Shown here: positions 1-8,457 of the stretch, one piece after another
Position numbering within the stretch: the first letter of the stretch is position 1
How the letters are laid out: each line of letters begins with the position of its first letter
Assembly: GCA_019359045.1 (NCBI GenBank)
Contig: JAHHIA010000016.1
Location: 1 to 64,000 of the forward strand
From: Scytolyngbya sp. HA4215-MV1
Lineage (GTDB): Bacteria; Cyanobacteriota; Cyanobacteriia; Leptolyngbyales; Leptolyngbyaceae
Length of the DNA stretch: 64,000 bases
Direction of reading: 5' to 3'
Position numbers and translations under genes: made by a program
Notes under the pieces: generated by a model
What the model saw: only the letters and a program-made list of their open reading frames with translations
Database searches by the model: none
What the model was told of the DNA's origin: nothing

Positions 1-111
1 TATTTCAACTGGATTTGGCAACACAGTCGCTTTAAAACCACTGCCGCTCAGAGAGCGGGATTAACGACGCGATCATGGAATTGGCGCGACATCGCTACTT
101 ACCCCACATTA
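1..111 (+). pseudogene. C-terminal remnant of a transposase-like gene
   Basis: Frame 1 is open from the window edge and reads a basic, Trp-rich peptide beginning YFNWIWQHSR and continuing with KTTAAQRAGL and a Trp-rich tail. This resembles the C-terminal end of insertion-sequence transposases in cyanobacteria, perhaps the IS1 group; the family is uncertain. The resemblance fades around position 111, where the same DNA enters the Mrr-like reading frame, although the formal stop in this frame is at 226-228. The simplest reading is that an insertion sequence landed in the 5' part of the Mrr-like gene. Confidence 0.35.
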
Positions 112-515
112 ATTTGACGCACTACCGTCTACTGCGTGAGTCTGGGTTTATCCAAGTTCAAGTTACAGGGAAATCTGGTGACGGCGGAATTGATGGGGTT
201 GGCATTGCCCGGATTAGTGGTTTCTTAAGCTTTCATGTGCTTTTTCAATGTAAGCGTTATCAAGGGTCAGTCACGGCAGGTCAAATTCGAGATTTTCGTG
301 GAGCCATGCAAGGGCGCACTGACAAGGGGTTGTTTATCACAACTGGCACATTCACCAGAGATGCGATCAAGGAGGCAACACGAGATGGGGCACCACCGAT
401 TGATTTAATCGATGGGGAACAGTTAGTCCAACGCTTGAAAGAGTTGGGGCTTGGTGTCAAGATCACAGTAATTGAGTCAGTGGAAGTTGACACAGATTGG
501 TTTGCAAAAATTTAA
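75..515 (+). CDS. Mrr-type restriction endonuclease domain protein, probably 5'-truncated
   Basis: This 146-residue protein has the Mrr catalytic core: a GDGGID segment with the metal-binding Asp at about residue 40, followed by a beta-strand with Gln58 and Lys60 (FQCKRY), the usual D-(Q/E)xK pattern. Mrr-family enzymes cleave foreign or modified DNA. The helix that normally precedes the core (an F-E-x-L-type segment) is missing, because the first residues are translated from transposase-like DNA; a stop at 33-35 prevents an earlier start. It may therefore be a disrupted gene with an intact catalytic core, or an active short form. As transposon cargo it would fit a defence role. It lies 15 bases upstream of the next small gene on the same strand. 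Confidence 0.68.
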   Translation: MELARHRYLPHINLTHYRLLRESGFIQVQVTGKSGDGGIDGVGIARISGFLSFHVLFQCKRYQGSVTAGQIRDFRGAMQGRTDKGLFITTGTFTRDAIKEATRDGAPPIDLIDGEQLVQRLKELGLGVKITVIESVEVDTDWFAKI

Positions 516-530
516 TGCAATGGGGGCTAA

Positions 531-773
531 ATGGTTAAAACTCTTAATAAACCATCTTCTTTAATCCACGAGATCCAGCTTGAAAAAGTTGGTGACTGGA
601 ATTTATTCAAATTCAGTGAGGCTCTTCAACTGCAAATGGAGAACCTTCTAGAAAAGAAAAAAGCCGATCAGATCACGCCCGATGAAATTGCTGAACTGGA
701 TGCGATCGGAGAATTAGATCGTATCTTTACCCATATCAACGCGATGCTTGCTGCTCAAAATGCCAATTCGTGA
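531..773 (+). CDS. Small hypothetical protein paired with an HNH nuclease gene
   Basis: The gene encodes 80 residues with no domain I recognise. The middle is a charged helix (MENLLEKKKADQ) followed by an Asp/Glu-rich stretch ending DAIGELDRIF, so it is probably a small helical cytoplasmic protein. Its stop codon overlaps the start of the HNH gene (ATG at 760), which implies translational coupling. Its role may be to accompany or regulate the nuclease, but this is inferred from position only. It is cargo of the Tn7-like element if the left end lies further upstream. Confidence 0.6.
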   Translation: MVKTLNKPSSLIHEIQLEKVGDWNLFKFSEALQLQMENLLEKKKADQITPDEIAELDAIGELDRIFTHINAMLAAQNANS

Positions 774-969
774 TGAACTCAAGCAGGCCATTCGAGAGCG
801 AGCCAAATATGTGTGCGAGTATTGCCATTCTCCGGAACGGTCGAGTGCCAATCGATTTACTGTTGATCATGTCATTCCAAAATCTTTGGGTGGTTCTGAT
901 GAACTTGATAATCTCGCACTTGCCTGTCGTCGCTGCAATGAGAGACGGTACAACTTTGTAGAGCTGTAA
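760..969 (+). CDS. HNH endonuclease, C-terminally truncated
   Basis: From ATG 760 the protein is about 69 residues. It shows a CxxC (CEYC), the HNH core VDHVIPKSLGG with the catalytic His, the central Asn of the LDNLALAC segment, and a second CxxC (CRRC). HNH proteins of this type usually continue well beyond the NERR motif; here the frame stops a few residues later at 967-969. The 3' part has been lost at the junction with the tniQ2 gene, whose last codons run antisense through this gene. A TTG at 748 would add four residues, but the ATG overlapping the upstream stop is the better start. The nuclease fold may be incomplete. Confidence 0.65.
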   Translation: MPIRDELKQAIRERAKYVCEYCHSPERSSANRFTVDHVIPKSLGGSDELDNLALACRRCNERRYNFVEL

Positions 970-2483
970 GTAGGAAGATGCTCATCTCGTAGCGATCGCT
1001 GCGTAGCAGTAGGATTTTTAGCTTGAGCACACAGCCATTCTGCCCGACGAGACTCTAATTCTTTTTGAGTGACTGTTTGTTTTTTTCTCGCTTTAGAAGT
1101 CACGTTAAAGTTAGGCTGCGTGAGTTTGCATCCTTTACCTTGCCCCTTTCGAGGAAATTGAAGCCCTAGACAGCTAGCCTGCCGTTTGATTGTATTGTGA
1201 CAACTATTAAGTCGCCGAGCAATCTCTCGCATACTTAATGATGAATCTTCCCAAAGTTCCTTCAATCTTCTGTCCCAGATATCTCCATAGGATTTGATCG
1301 TATCAAAACGGAATTGATCCTTTAAAGAGGCATCAGGTCCTTTTCGAGCATATGTGAAACCACAGACACAGTTAAAAATTCCGTATGGTTTTCTCTCGTG
1401 CTCCCCTGTATACACAAAATCAATTTGGCATTCGTTAGTCTGTAATCTTTGGAAAAATTGACAAGCAGGATTAAGACAGGGCCAAGGTCCTTCTCCAAAT
1501 GGCTTAGAGCCGACAACAGAATTTAAAGAATGCCTTGAGGCACAGTCCTTAAAGAACTCTTCTGCGGTATGACCCAAAAACTGAATCAGCAGAAGATGTC
1601 TTAAAGGATGATTTGTTTTGTTTAATCCGAAGTCTTTATGTAGACGAGCCAGCCAAGTGCTAGGTTTTTGCTCATCAACTTCACATTGAAGTTGTTTCAA
1701 GAGGTCGAAGGAGTAGTAGTTTTTGAAGGCACTCAGGAGTTTAGATACGTGTACTCTACTGTTCTCGTATGCTAATCCTCTTTCAGTCAGCAGGCTCAGA
1801 TAACACTTGCGTAAAATACTGAAACCCGGAACTAAACTGCGCTGCTCAAGCAACCAAGCAGCATCTTGAGCAATTTTAAGAAGAACATGATGATTAGAAT
1901 TGGATGAATCGAGTAAACGTGGTAACGCTCTAGAAAACCCTTGTTCAGCAGAAATTAAAACCTGGGTATTAACGCGATTCCGCATATATACGTTACTCTC
2001 TTGCAGGAAGACTTCATGAATTGGACAAACCTCAATGCCAGGCAATTGATGCAAACGATGCCAATAAAACTCACCATATTCTTTCCTATTTGATTCTGCA
2101 CAAACCAAACAGTATCTAAGTTTATTGGGCGTACGAATATTGCTTGGTGTAATTCCCGCAATCTTATGAACTGCTGAACCATTATTTCCTTGCATACTTG
2201 AGCGAAGACACTCTACTCGCTCTGTTGTTAGGAAAGGACTGTAGAAGGGTAATAATGTGTGCTTATCAAGCAAATAATCAACTGTGTAGCGATGTCCCGG
2301 TGGAAGTGCTGTAGTAAGATAAGCAAGACGAGTCGGCAAATCAATAGTTACCCCAGAACTGCTGCCAAACAACTCTTGAATTGTTGTATGCCCGCTGCCA
2401 AAATACATCATTCGATCGTGGTAACGAGCACAAACGCTGTACAGTAATTCATCGGGATAAGGGTTAGGGAAGCAACCTATCAT
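867..2483 (-). CDS. tniQ: TniQ/TnsD family target-selection protein, second copy (C-terminus foreign)
   Basis: This 538-residue protein starts MIGCFPNPYPDELLYSVCAR, almost identical to tniQ1, and keeps both zinc sites: CLVC with VCPIH near residues 125-160, and CLNPAC with CVCG near 340-375. TniQ/TnsD proteins select the insertion site and contact TnsC. Similarity to tniQ1 ends after the segment ESRRAEWLCAQA. The remaining 45 or so residues come from a HIP1-containing repeat and from antisense HNH sequence, so the native C-terminus has been replaced. The start has a good ribosome site (GGAGG). It sits 184 bases after tniQ1 and could have its own promoter. It may be a second target selector, or the TniQ of a CRISPR-associated transposon. 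Confidence 0.85.
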   Translation of the reverse strand: MIGCFPNPYPDELLYSVCARYHDRMMYFGSGHTTIQELFGSSSGVTIDLPTRLAYLTTALPPGHRYTVDYLLDKHTLLPFYSPFLTTERVECLRSSMQGNNGSAVHKIAGITPSNIRTPNKLRYCLVCAESNRKEYGEFYWHRLHQLPGIEVCPIHEVFLQESNVYMRNRVNTQVLISAEQGFSRALPRLLDSSNSNHHVLLKIAQDAAWLLEQRSLVPGFSILRKCYLSLLTERGLAYENSRVHVSKLLSAFKNYYSFDLLKQLQCEVDEQKPSTWLARLHKDFGLNKTNHPLRHLLLIQFLGHTAEEFFKDCASRHSLNSVVGSKPFGEGPWPCLNPACQFFQRLQTNECQIDFVYTGEHERKPYGIFNCVCGFTYARKGPDASLKDQFRFDTIKSYGDIWDRRLKELWEDSSLSMREIARRLNSCHNTIKRQASCLGLQFPRKGQGKGCKLTQPNFNVTSKARKKQTVTQKELESRRAEWLCAQAKNPTATQRSLRDEHLPTYSSTKLYRLSLQRRQASARLSSSSEPPKDFGMT

Positions 2484-2667
2484 TTAGGATGCCTCCAAAT
2501 ACTCAATCGTAAAATAAACAAAAGCTACGTGCATAAGCCCCTCTTACAAAGTATCAATACTTAGTCGTTTGCTCTGATTCAACTAGTTCTGAATGTCCTG
2601 TAAGACTATTGATAAACAGTTTTTGTAAGATGAGCACAACGACTACAACGTCATCTTCTCACCCGAA
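2484..2667 (-). promoter_or_regulatory. tniQ1-tniQ2 spacer with an imperfect inverted repeat
   Basis: The 184-base spacer contains arms CTTACAAA-GTATCAATA (2543-2559) and TATTGATA plus TTTGTAAG (2607-2614 and 2622-2629), which are near-complementary across about 85 bases. It is AT-rich and precedes the tniQ2 start. It could be an operator or promoter for tniQ2, or a hairpin ending the upstream operon. No TnsB-site-like repeat is seen here. Confidence 0.3.
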
Positions 2668-4635
2668 TCAAAAAGCCAATCGCTGAGACAAACGATCTCT
2701 GTCATCCCGTATCAGGATAATTTTTAGTGATTCTACCGCTTCTTCAAGGGCTTTTTGTACTATAGGCGACTCTTCTATTTCTGGTCGCAGGCTTGCTCTT
2801 CGTACTAATTGCCATCTTTGTGGGCAAATTCCTTCCTCCCTGTAGCATTCCACAACCCATTGAATTCGACGTAATGCAAAAGTTTCACGGTTTTCGATCA
2901 ACTCAGAAAGAACCTGTGCAGTGACCGGAAGCTTATCCAGATGGCGCTGAATCAAAGCTAGTTGCCCCAATTCTCGACCAATTGCTGCAATTGTAATTTG
3001 AGTTGGCTTGCTAGGTTTATTCTGTAAATGCAAAGCAGCTTGCCTTGCTGCACCCGCTAGTTCAATATCTCGGTTCTCCCAATCAACTCGCACAGCTGGG
3101 GAAGATTTTGCAAGCCGAGGTGGTAGATGCGCCTCCAACCATGCCCGATCGTTGCGATATAGCCATGTGTAGATTCTTTGAAATTGTTTTTTAAGTACGG
3201 TTCGTCCTACTTCACGATATTCCTGTCTTGCCGTTAACCATTCCTGTCGATATCGATTTAACGGGACTTCTGAAACCCCTGACTCCACTTCTGGAAGACA
3301 TGCCAAAGTTCGGCTCATTCGAGTAGTTTGTCGCTTCCCCTGTCGCGGAAACTCAAGTTCTAGTACAGCTGCATGAAGCTTAACGGTTGCCGCATCAACT
3401 CCAAGCTGACGAGCAATCTTACGTAGGCTAACAGATGAATCATACCAGAGCGTCTTGAGTGCATCATCCCAAATGGAGCCAAAAGCGCGAATTTTGGTAA
3501 TTCTCAGTGTATCCTCTTCAGATTCATCGGGCCCGGTACGACTGTAGACAAAGCCACAGGAGCAATAGAAAGTCCCGATCGGCTTACCATGTTCTTTGCT
3601 ATGGATTGCTTTGCATTCAGTGATTACAGGCTGTCGAAAATGATCGGCCGCTTTATTGAGGCAGAGCCACGGTCCTTTGCCAAAGGGCTTGAATTCTTTA
3701 GGCAACTTGAAGAATGATTCGGCTGTATACCCCAGGAACTGCATTAGGAGAAGATGACGTAACGGATGCTGCGATCCTTTAGGCGATCGCACCAACCGAA
3801 ACAACCAACTATGTTGGCTTTCAGCATCAATGCCACACTGAAGACTTTGTAGGAGATCATTTGGATAGAACTGATAAAACTCTCTGAGTAGTTCGCTAAC
3901 CCGTACTCTGCCGCTATAGGTGGCAAGATCTCGCTCTGCAAGAAGCTCACGGTAGCGTTTCAACAAAACCCCTAATCCAGGTGAGGAAGTGGTCTGTTTT
4001 AGCAGCCAAGCAGCATCTTGAGCTATTTTCAGTAGAATCTCATGATGGGGAATCAACAGACTGAATGAGCGTGACTTTGGCAATTGAATTCCCTGCTCTG
4101 CTGCAACAAACTCATGACGCGTCTGAGGATTCTGAATCCGAACTTGGCTATTCAATAGACGAACGTTGTGATCAGGACAGACCTCGATTCCTGGTAGTTG
4201 GTGAAGCCGATGCCAGTAGGACTCACCGAATTCTTGTTTATCTTGCCGCACACAAAGGGGGCAAAACCTGAGCCACTCTGGAGGCTGAACGATGCTTGCC
4301 ATAACACCAGAACGCATTTTAATGGCGGGTCCTCCTGCCCCTTCCATATCCGCCAAAAGTTGCTGAGCTTGTTCGGGATGCAAGAAAGGTGAGAAGAAAG
4401 GGAAGAGCGTATGACGATTGATTAAACGCTCAACTGTATGTGAGCTACCAATCGGTAAGGCTGAAACGAGACTACCAAGGTTACTGGGTAAATCAACAAT
4501 CGAGATCGCTGCCTCATCCCCGAACAACTCCCGTATGGTTCCCTTCTTATTGGAATACTGTACTCGTTGATGAAATCGAGCACAAACGCTATAGAGTAGT
4601 TCGTCTGGATAAGGATCGGGAAAGCATCCGATCAT
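2668..4635 (-). CDS. tnsD: TnsD/TniQ-type glmS target selector (long form)
   Basis: From ATG 4635 this protein has 655 residues and begins MIGCFPDPYPDELLYSVCAR. A TniQ domain fills the N-terminal third with a zinc site (CPLC and CPDH around residues 125-160). A second site near residue 345 has CLNKAADHF where tniQ2 has CLNPAC, so one ligand Cys appears lost, while CSCG remains. A helix-turn-helix-like part and a long C-terminal extension of about 200 residues follow. In Tn7, TnsD binds the 3' end of glmS and recruits TnsC; the insertion beside glmS makes this the likely homing factor. Its ATG shares one base with the tnsC stop (TGATG), and GGAGG lies just upstream. The TTG at 4638 is less likely. 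Confidence 0.88.
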   Translation of the reverse strand: MIGCFPDPYPDELLYSVCARFHQRVQYSNKKGTIRELFGDEAAISIVDLPSNLGSLVSALPIGSSHTVERLINRHTLFPFFSPFLHPEQAQQLLADMEGAGGPAIKMRSGVMASIVQPPEWLRFCPLCVRQDKQEFGESYWHRLHQLPGIEVCPDHNVRLLNSQVRIQNPQTRHEFVAAEQGIQLPKSRSFSLLIPHHEILLKIAQDAAWLLKQTTSSPGLGVLLKRYRELLAERDLATYSGRVRVSELLREFYQFYPNDLLQSLQCGIDAESQHSWLFRLVRSPKGSQHPLRHLLLMQFLGYTAESFFKLPKEFKPFGKGPWLCLNKAADHFRQPVITECKAIHSKEHGKPIGTFYCSCGFVYSRTGPDESEEDTLRITKIRAFGSIWDDALKTLWYDSSVSLRKIARQLGVDAATVKLHAAVLELEFPRQGKRQTTRMSRTLACLPEVESGVSEVPLNRYRQEWLTARQEYREVGRTVLKKQFQRIYTWLYRNDRAWLEAHLPPRLAKSSPAVRVDWENRDIELAGAARQAALHLQNKPSKPTQITIAAIGRELGQLALIQRHLDKLPVTAQVLSELIENRETFALRRIQWVVECYREEGICPQRWQLVRRASLRPEIEESPIVQKALEEAVESLKIILIRDDRDRLSQRLAF

Positions 4636-6185
4636 CAAGATACCTCCTCCCCAAAATACTCTATGACAGGGCGAATGAGTCCTGCTTGTCGAAGAGCTTC
4701 ATAGGCTCTGAGCTTTTGTTTCTCTCCTGATGCTGCAATTTCGGGTAAACTTCCTTCCAAGGGGGCAGTTTTCTTGCGTCTTCCAGAACCTTTTTTGACG
4801 GTTTCAGTAGCCGCTATCTGTGGCTCTGTTGCATCAATGGTGGCTGGAGGCAGTTGTTTGTTGAGATTGGTTGTTTGTACACTGCCTGATGCTTGATGCT
4901 GTTCAGCTCTACTCAATTGGTTTTGGGCATTTTGTAAAAACTGATCGATGTCAATGGGATGAACATCCTCAACGCTGGCAAGAAGCCGAGTGTCTTTATT
5001 TTTCAGAGCTTGTAGAATGGGGTACGCCAATCGTAAGCTTTCTTTAGCCACGAGTCGAATTCCTTGCTCGGTTACAACTTCTTCGCCATTTGCAATCGCC
5101 CGAATTTGAGCCAGCATGTAGACTTTAATGGCAAAGTCAGTAATACCTTGCGTCACCTCATACAGCGCATCGCGCAGTTCTTGGGTGGAGCGACATTGCT
5201 TTCTAACATATTGATATCCCCACAAACACTTGACGAACCATTTCCACTTATCGTCATTCTTCATCCTGTCCCAGACAAGGTCACCCTGCCCTGTACCTCT
5301 CCGGGCTTGTCGAAACTCTCCGCGGAGCACAGAGATTGCTTTATAAGTACCAACAAGTACTACTGGTAGACCAATCGTATTGATTAACTGAACGAAAAAA
5401 TTCAGCATTTTGCTGGAACCGCCACTTTTGGCTTGGCTAAGGTGCTGGATTTCATCAATGACCAGTACACCGATCGAGTGAAGAGACGCAACCAGCGCCA
5501 TACGCGGCAGCAATTCGTCTACTGTTTTACGACCACCTGCATAGTTGTCGTAGTAACGAGTGCCGAGCAGGTCATCTACTGCCTGGAAAAAGTTTAAGCA
5601 TAAGCCCTTGATCGAACCGTCAAAGGGACAATCTAGCTTAAGCCAGACAATTTGAGTGAAACTAAAATCGCGATCTTGGTAGTGACTATGGAAGATAACC
5701 TGCGGATACAAAAGCAGAATCGCTTCTATCGATGTGGTCTTACCAACTCCGCTAATGCCAACAATAGTAAATCCTGTTGCGGTTGAACGAGGGGATTGGC
5801 GAACTGTACCTAAAGAGTGAACCCGCGACTTCACATCCCCCCAAAAACCTGTAATTGCGGGATTCCGTGCCTGATATCCTAGCCGAATCATTCGGGAAAA
5901 CCGTTGCTCCAGATCAAAATGAATCGGTAAAGGAGCAAAAAACTGCAAAGTATTTTGAATCAAATGTAGCCGAAGATAGGCAGGCATCTTACGATGCTCT
6001 TCGTCATAATCTGGATAGAATGCAAGACGTTCTGCTACTTCATCCTGGGTGATGAAGATAGGAGGGAGAGCTTCAATCAAGGGATTCCCTTGATAGGTTG
6101 GAATGACCGGAACGAGGTAAGTTGCCTGTTCAACTCTACCCTTTCCTACTAAAAGAGACGGGATATGTTGACTACTCATCATCAT
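4635..6185 (-). CDS. tnsC: TnsC-type AAA+ ATPase, transposition regulator
   Basis: The 516-residue protein has a Walker A motif GISGVGKTT (about residues 143-151) and a Walker B motif VLVIDE (about 240-245), followed by sensor-type residues. TnsC links the target-selection protein to the TnsAB transposase and confers target immunity in Tn7. The N-terminal 120 residues and the C-terminal 150 residues lie outside the ATPase core; the tail is rich in Gln, Ala and Thr and probably flexible. Three ATG codons in a row (6185, 6182, 6179) make the exact start uncertain. The first overlaps the tnsB end by 14 bases, and the stop overlaps the tnsD start by one base. Confidence 0.93.
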   Translation of the reverse strand: MMMSSQHIPSLLVGKGRVEQATYLVPVIPTYQGNPLIEALPPIFITQDEVAERLAFYPDYDEEHRKMPAYLRLHLIQNTLQFFAPLPIHFDLEQRFSRMIRLGYQARNPAITGFWGDVKSRVHSLGTVRQSPRSTATGFTIVGISGVGKTTSIEAILLLYPQVIFHSHYQDRDFSFTQIVWLKLDCPFDGSIKGLCLNFFQAVDDLLGTRYYDNYAGGRKTVDELLPRMALVASLHSIGVLVIDEIQHLSQAKSGGSSKMLNFFVQLINTIGLPVVLVGTYKAISVLRGEFRQARRGTGQGDLVWDRMKNDDKWKWFVKCLWGYQYVRKQCRSTQELRDALYEVTQGITDFAIKVYMLAQIRAIANGEEVVTEQGIRLVAKESLRLAYPILQALKNKDTRLLASVEDVHPIDIDQFLQNAQNQLSRAEQHQASGSVQTTNLNKQLPPATIDATEPQIAATETVKKGSGRRKKTAPLEGSLPEIAASGEKQKLRAYEALRQAGLIRPVIEYFGEEVS

Positions 6186-8457
6186 CGCTCCACATTTTTG
6201 GACGCAGTTTATGCAATCTTTCGATTAGCTGGGATTGCGGGACATGGGTTGAGTCTTCTTGATTGTGACTGTCAATTGGCTCAGTGTCGGAAACTTCATG
6301 CTGAGGCTCTTCAGCATTCTTACTTGGTTCTGGTTCTGACACTTTAGATGGAACAATCAGAGGAATCACCTTGCCGGAATGATCAGTAAGCGGCTTTTCT
6401 CCCAATTGCCAAGCTTGAGCTTCGCGTTCCATGTCGCGTTCTTCTTGACGATTCGACCGGATGCCCTTGATGCGCGATCGCTTACTCTGCCCTGTCACCT
6501 GCTCCAGCGCCGTCGAGGTTTGTTCCTTACCTTCATTGATTATCTGCTCCATTTGAGCATTCAGCACAGCACTGGATTGCTGCTTACGACTTCTAGACAA
6601 TTCCTTTTGCTGCTTGCGAGTTTCAAAGTAATCAAGAGTTTCATACAAATCTCGCCCTCGGAAGGTATGTTCTGCATCAATCAACTGGCAACACTCCAGC
6701 CGTTGTCCTCCATCAAGACGCAAATAGATATCACTTAGGCTACGAGGATCGTAAGCTACATCAATTTTCCAACTTCCTCGTTCTCTAGCCCTTACAAACC
6801 ACTGCTCTCGTAAAGCTAGATCGCAAGAGTAAAATAAGCCCTTAAACCGGATACCGCGATAAGTAACAGAAACTCGCTCCGAAGGTAAAAGATTCAAGCG
6901 CAGAATGTCACGGGACTTAACCCTCAAGTGTCCTGCCCGGTTACGAATGCCCCAGTTCCATAGATCTAGGGGATATGGTTCAACGTGCTCTTGGATCATG
7001 AACTCATCCATGCGATACCAATCCATCCGGTGTTCTTTGTTATGGTCTAAGATCGCAAGAATCATGAGCTTCCGGAATTGATGCAAATCCAGCACAGCAT
7101 CAAGGCGGTAATCATTGTCTCCACGCTCATGCGGTTTATAAACAGCTCCCGGCATCCAATGAATGACTTTGTCATTACTCAAGCGGAAGTTGCGCTCTAC
7201 AATCCCTTTCCAATCTGCTCGGTAGGGAGGAGTGTTAGAAACGGTCACATTTAAGGCTTTGACAAGATTATCAGCGTTATAACCCTCTAATTCGCCTCGG
7301 TCTGCAAGAATGACTTCCGGCAAATGACGACAAGGCCAGTCTTCTTCTGCAATCTCAACTCCATATTCTTGGCAAAATGCAACTTTATCAATTGCTGCAT
7401 TTTCTAATGCCTGCATTGCCCCTAGCCAACTTGGTCCTTCTAGACTGACACTCAATCCTGTAATCATCCTGCTGAAAACGTCAATTAGAACATAAATCAC
7501 AGGGCGACCAATGATTCGGGTTCGATCGAGCGAACTTACCAAATAGATATCACCAATCGTTGCGTCTATCTGATAAATGGAGCCTGGACCGAAAGCCATC
7601 TGAGTTGAATCTCCCAGTACCTCTCGGTGGCGCAAATTATAACGGCGTTTTCCTTCTCTTGACGTAAGGGCTTGCGTTGCATCTCGCTCCTTTTCATACC
7701 AGTAGCGAAATTGCCCAAATGTTGGCAGTTCGTGGGCTGGTGGTAGACAAGGAACTAAAGCCCCGTTGGAAGAAAGCGTGTAGCCTTTATGAAAATGTTT
7801 CTCGAGTGTTTTCTGAAATGCATCTTGAAGTGTTCGTCCCTGACCATTCTCATAAAATTGACGAACGCCCCGATTAAATTTCTCTCGTATCTTGTCGTCT
7901 ACATTCACACCTACTGGTATTTGAGTAATTTTGCTAATTTTGTTGGGGCGTCCTCGCTTCTTCTCCCGGCTTTTACGCTCTTTCCCAGGTGCACCACACT
8001 TATCAAAAAGAGGTAAGAGAGCATTTCTGACCTGCCCTCCCTGCCAGTAGCGTCTGAGATACTTATACAAGGTCATTTTCGTGCAGCCCGTCTTTTCAAC
8101 CCAGGCATTCAAAAGCGCTCCACGACCGTGGGAAAAGAAGATACGCCCATCTTTACCCTCTACTAAAGGAGCGATGACCTCCCATGCTTGGTCTCTCCGT
8201 TCTCGGTGTTTTTTGGGGATAGTATCTTCAGGCTTGAGGAGAGAGGCATAAGGATCAACTTCTAAAACCTGAGCTTGCTGTGACGAGATCGCCTCTTCCA
8301 ATTCTTTACATTTCTGCCAAATAGGGAGTGCTTTCGGATTCAGTAATTCAATAGTGGCTACGTCTGTATAGGAAGAGTCAACCCAGAGTAATCGTTCAAT
8401 ACGAGAAGCTTCAGTTTCACTCTGCCACTCTAAAAGCATGTTGACAAAAAGTTTCAT
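6172..8457 (-). CDS. tnsB: TnsB transposase (DDE recombinase)
   Basis: This 761-residue protein carries the catalytic triad Asp298 (YQIDAT), Asp386 (VILADRG) and Glu421 (KGIVERNF). The spacings of 88 and 35 residues equal those of E. coli TnsB. It would bind the element's terminal repeats and join the 3' ends to target DNA. The N-terminal part contains helix-turn-helix-like DNA-binding regions; after the rve core come a beta-barrel domain and a charged, Gln/Ser-rich tail of about 150 residues that probably contacts TnsC. Start and stop overlap the neighbours (ATGA with tnsA, 14 bases with tnsC), so the operon is translationally coupled. Confidence 0.95.
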   Translation of the reverse strand: MKLFVNMLLEWQSETEASRIERLLWVDSSYTDVATIELLNPKALPIWQKCKELEEAISSQQAQVLEVDPYASLLKPEDTIPKKHRERRDQAWEVIAPLVEGKDGRIFFSHGRGALLNAWVEKTGCTKMTLYKYLRRYWQGGQVRNALLPLFDKCGAPGKERKSREKKRGRPNKISKITQIPVGVNVDDKIREKFNRGVRQFYENGQGRTLQDAFQKTLEKHFHKGYTLSSNGALVPCLPPAHELPTFGQFRYWYEKERDATQALTSREGKRRYNLRHREVLGDSTQMAFGPGSIYQIDATIGDIYLVSSLDRTRIIGRPVIYVLIDVFSRMITGLSVSLEGPSWLGAMQALENAAIDKVAFCQEYGVEIAEEDWPCRHLPEVILADRGELEGYNADNLVKALNVTVSNTPPYRADWKGIVERNFRLSNDKVIHWMPGAVYKPHERGDNDYRLDAVLDLHQFRKLMILAILDHNKEHRMDWYRMDEFMIQEHVEPYPLDLWNWGIRNRAGHLRVKSRDILRLNLLPSERVSVTYRGIRFKGLFYSCDLALREQWFVRARERGSWKIDVAYDPRSLSDIYLRLDGGQRLECCQLIDAEHTFRGRDLYETLDYFETRKQQKELSRSRKQQSSAVLNAQMEQIINEGKEQTSTALEQVTGQSKRSRIKGIRSNRQEERDMEREAQAWQLGEKPLTDHSGKVIPLIVPSKVSEPEPSKNAEEPQHEVSDTEPIDSHNQEDSTHVPQSQLIERLHKLRPKMWSDDDE

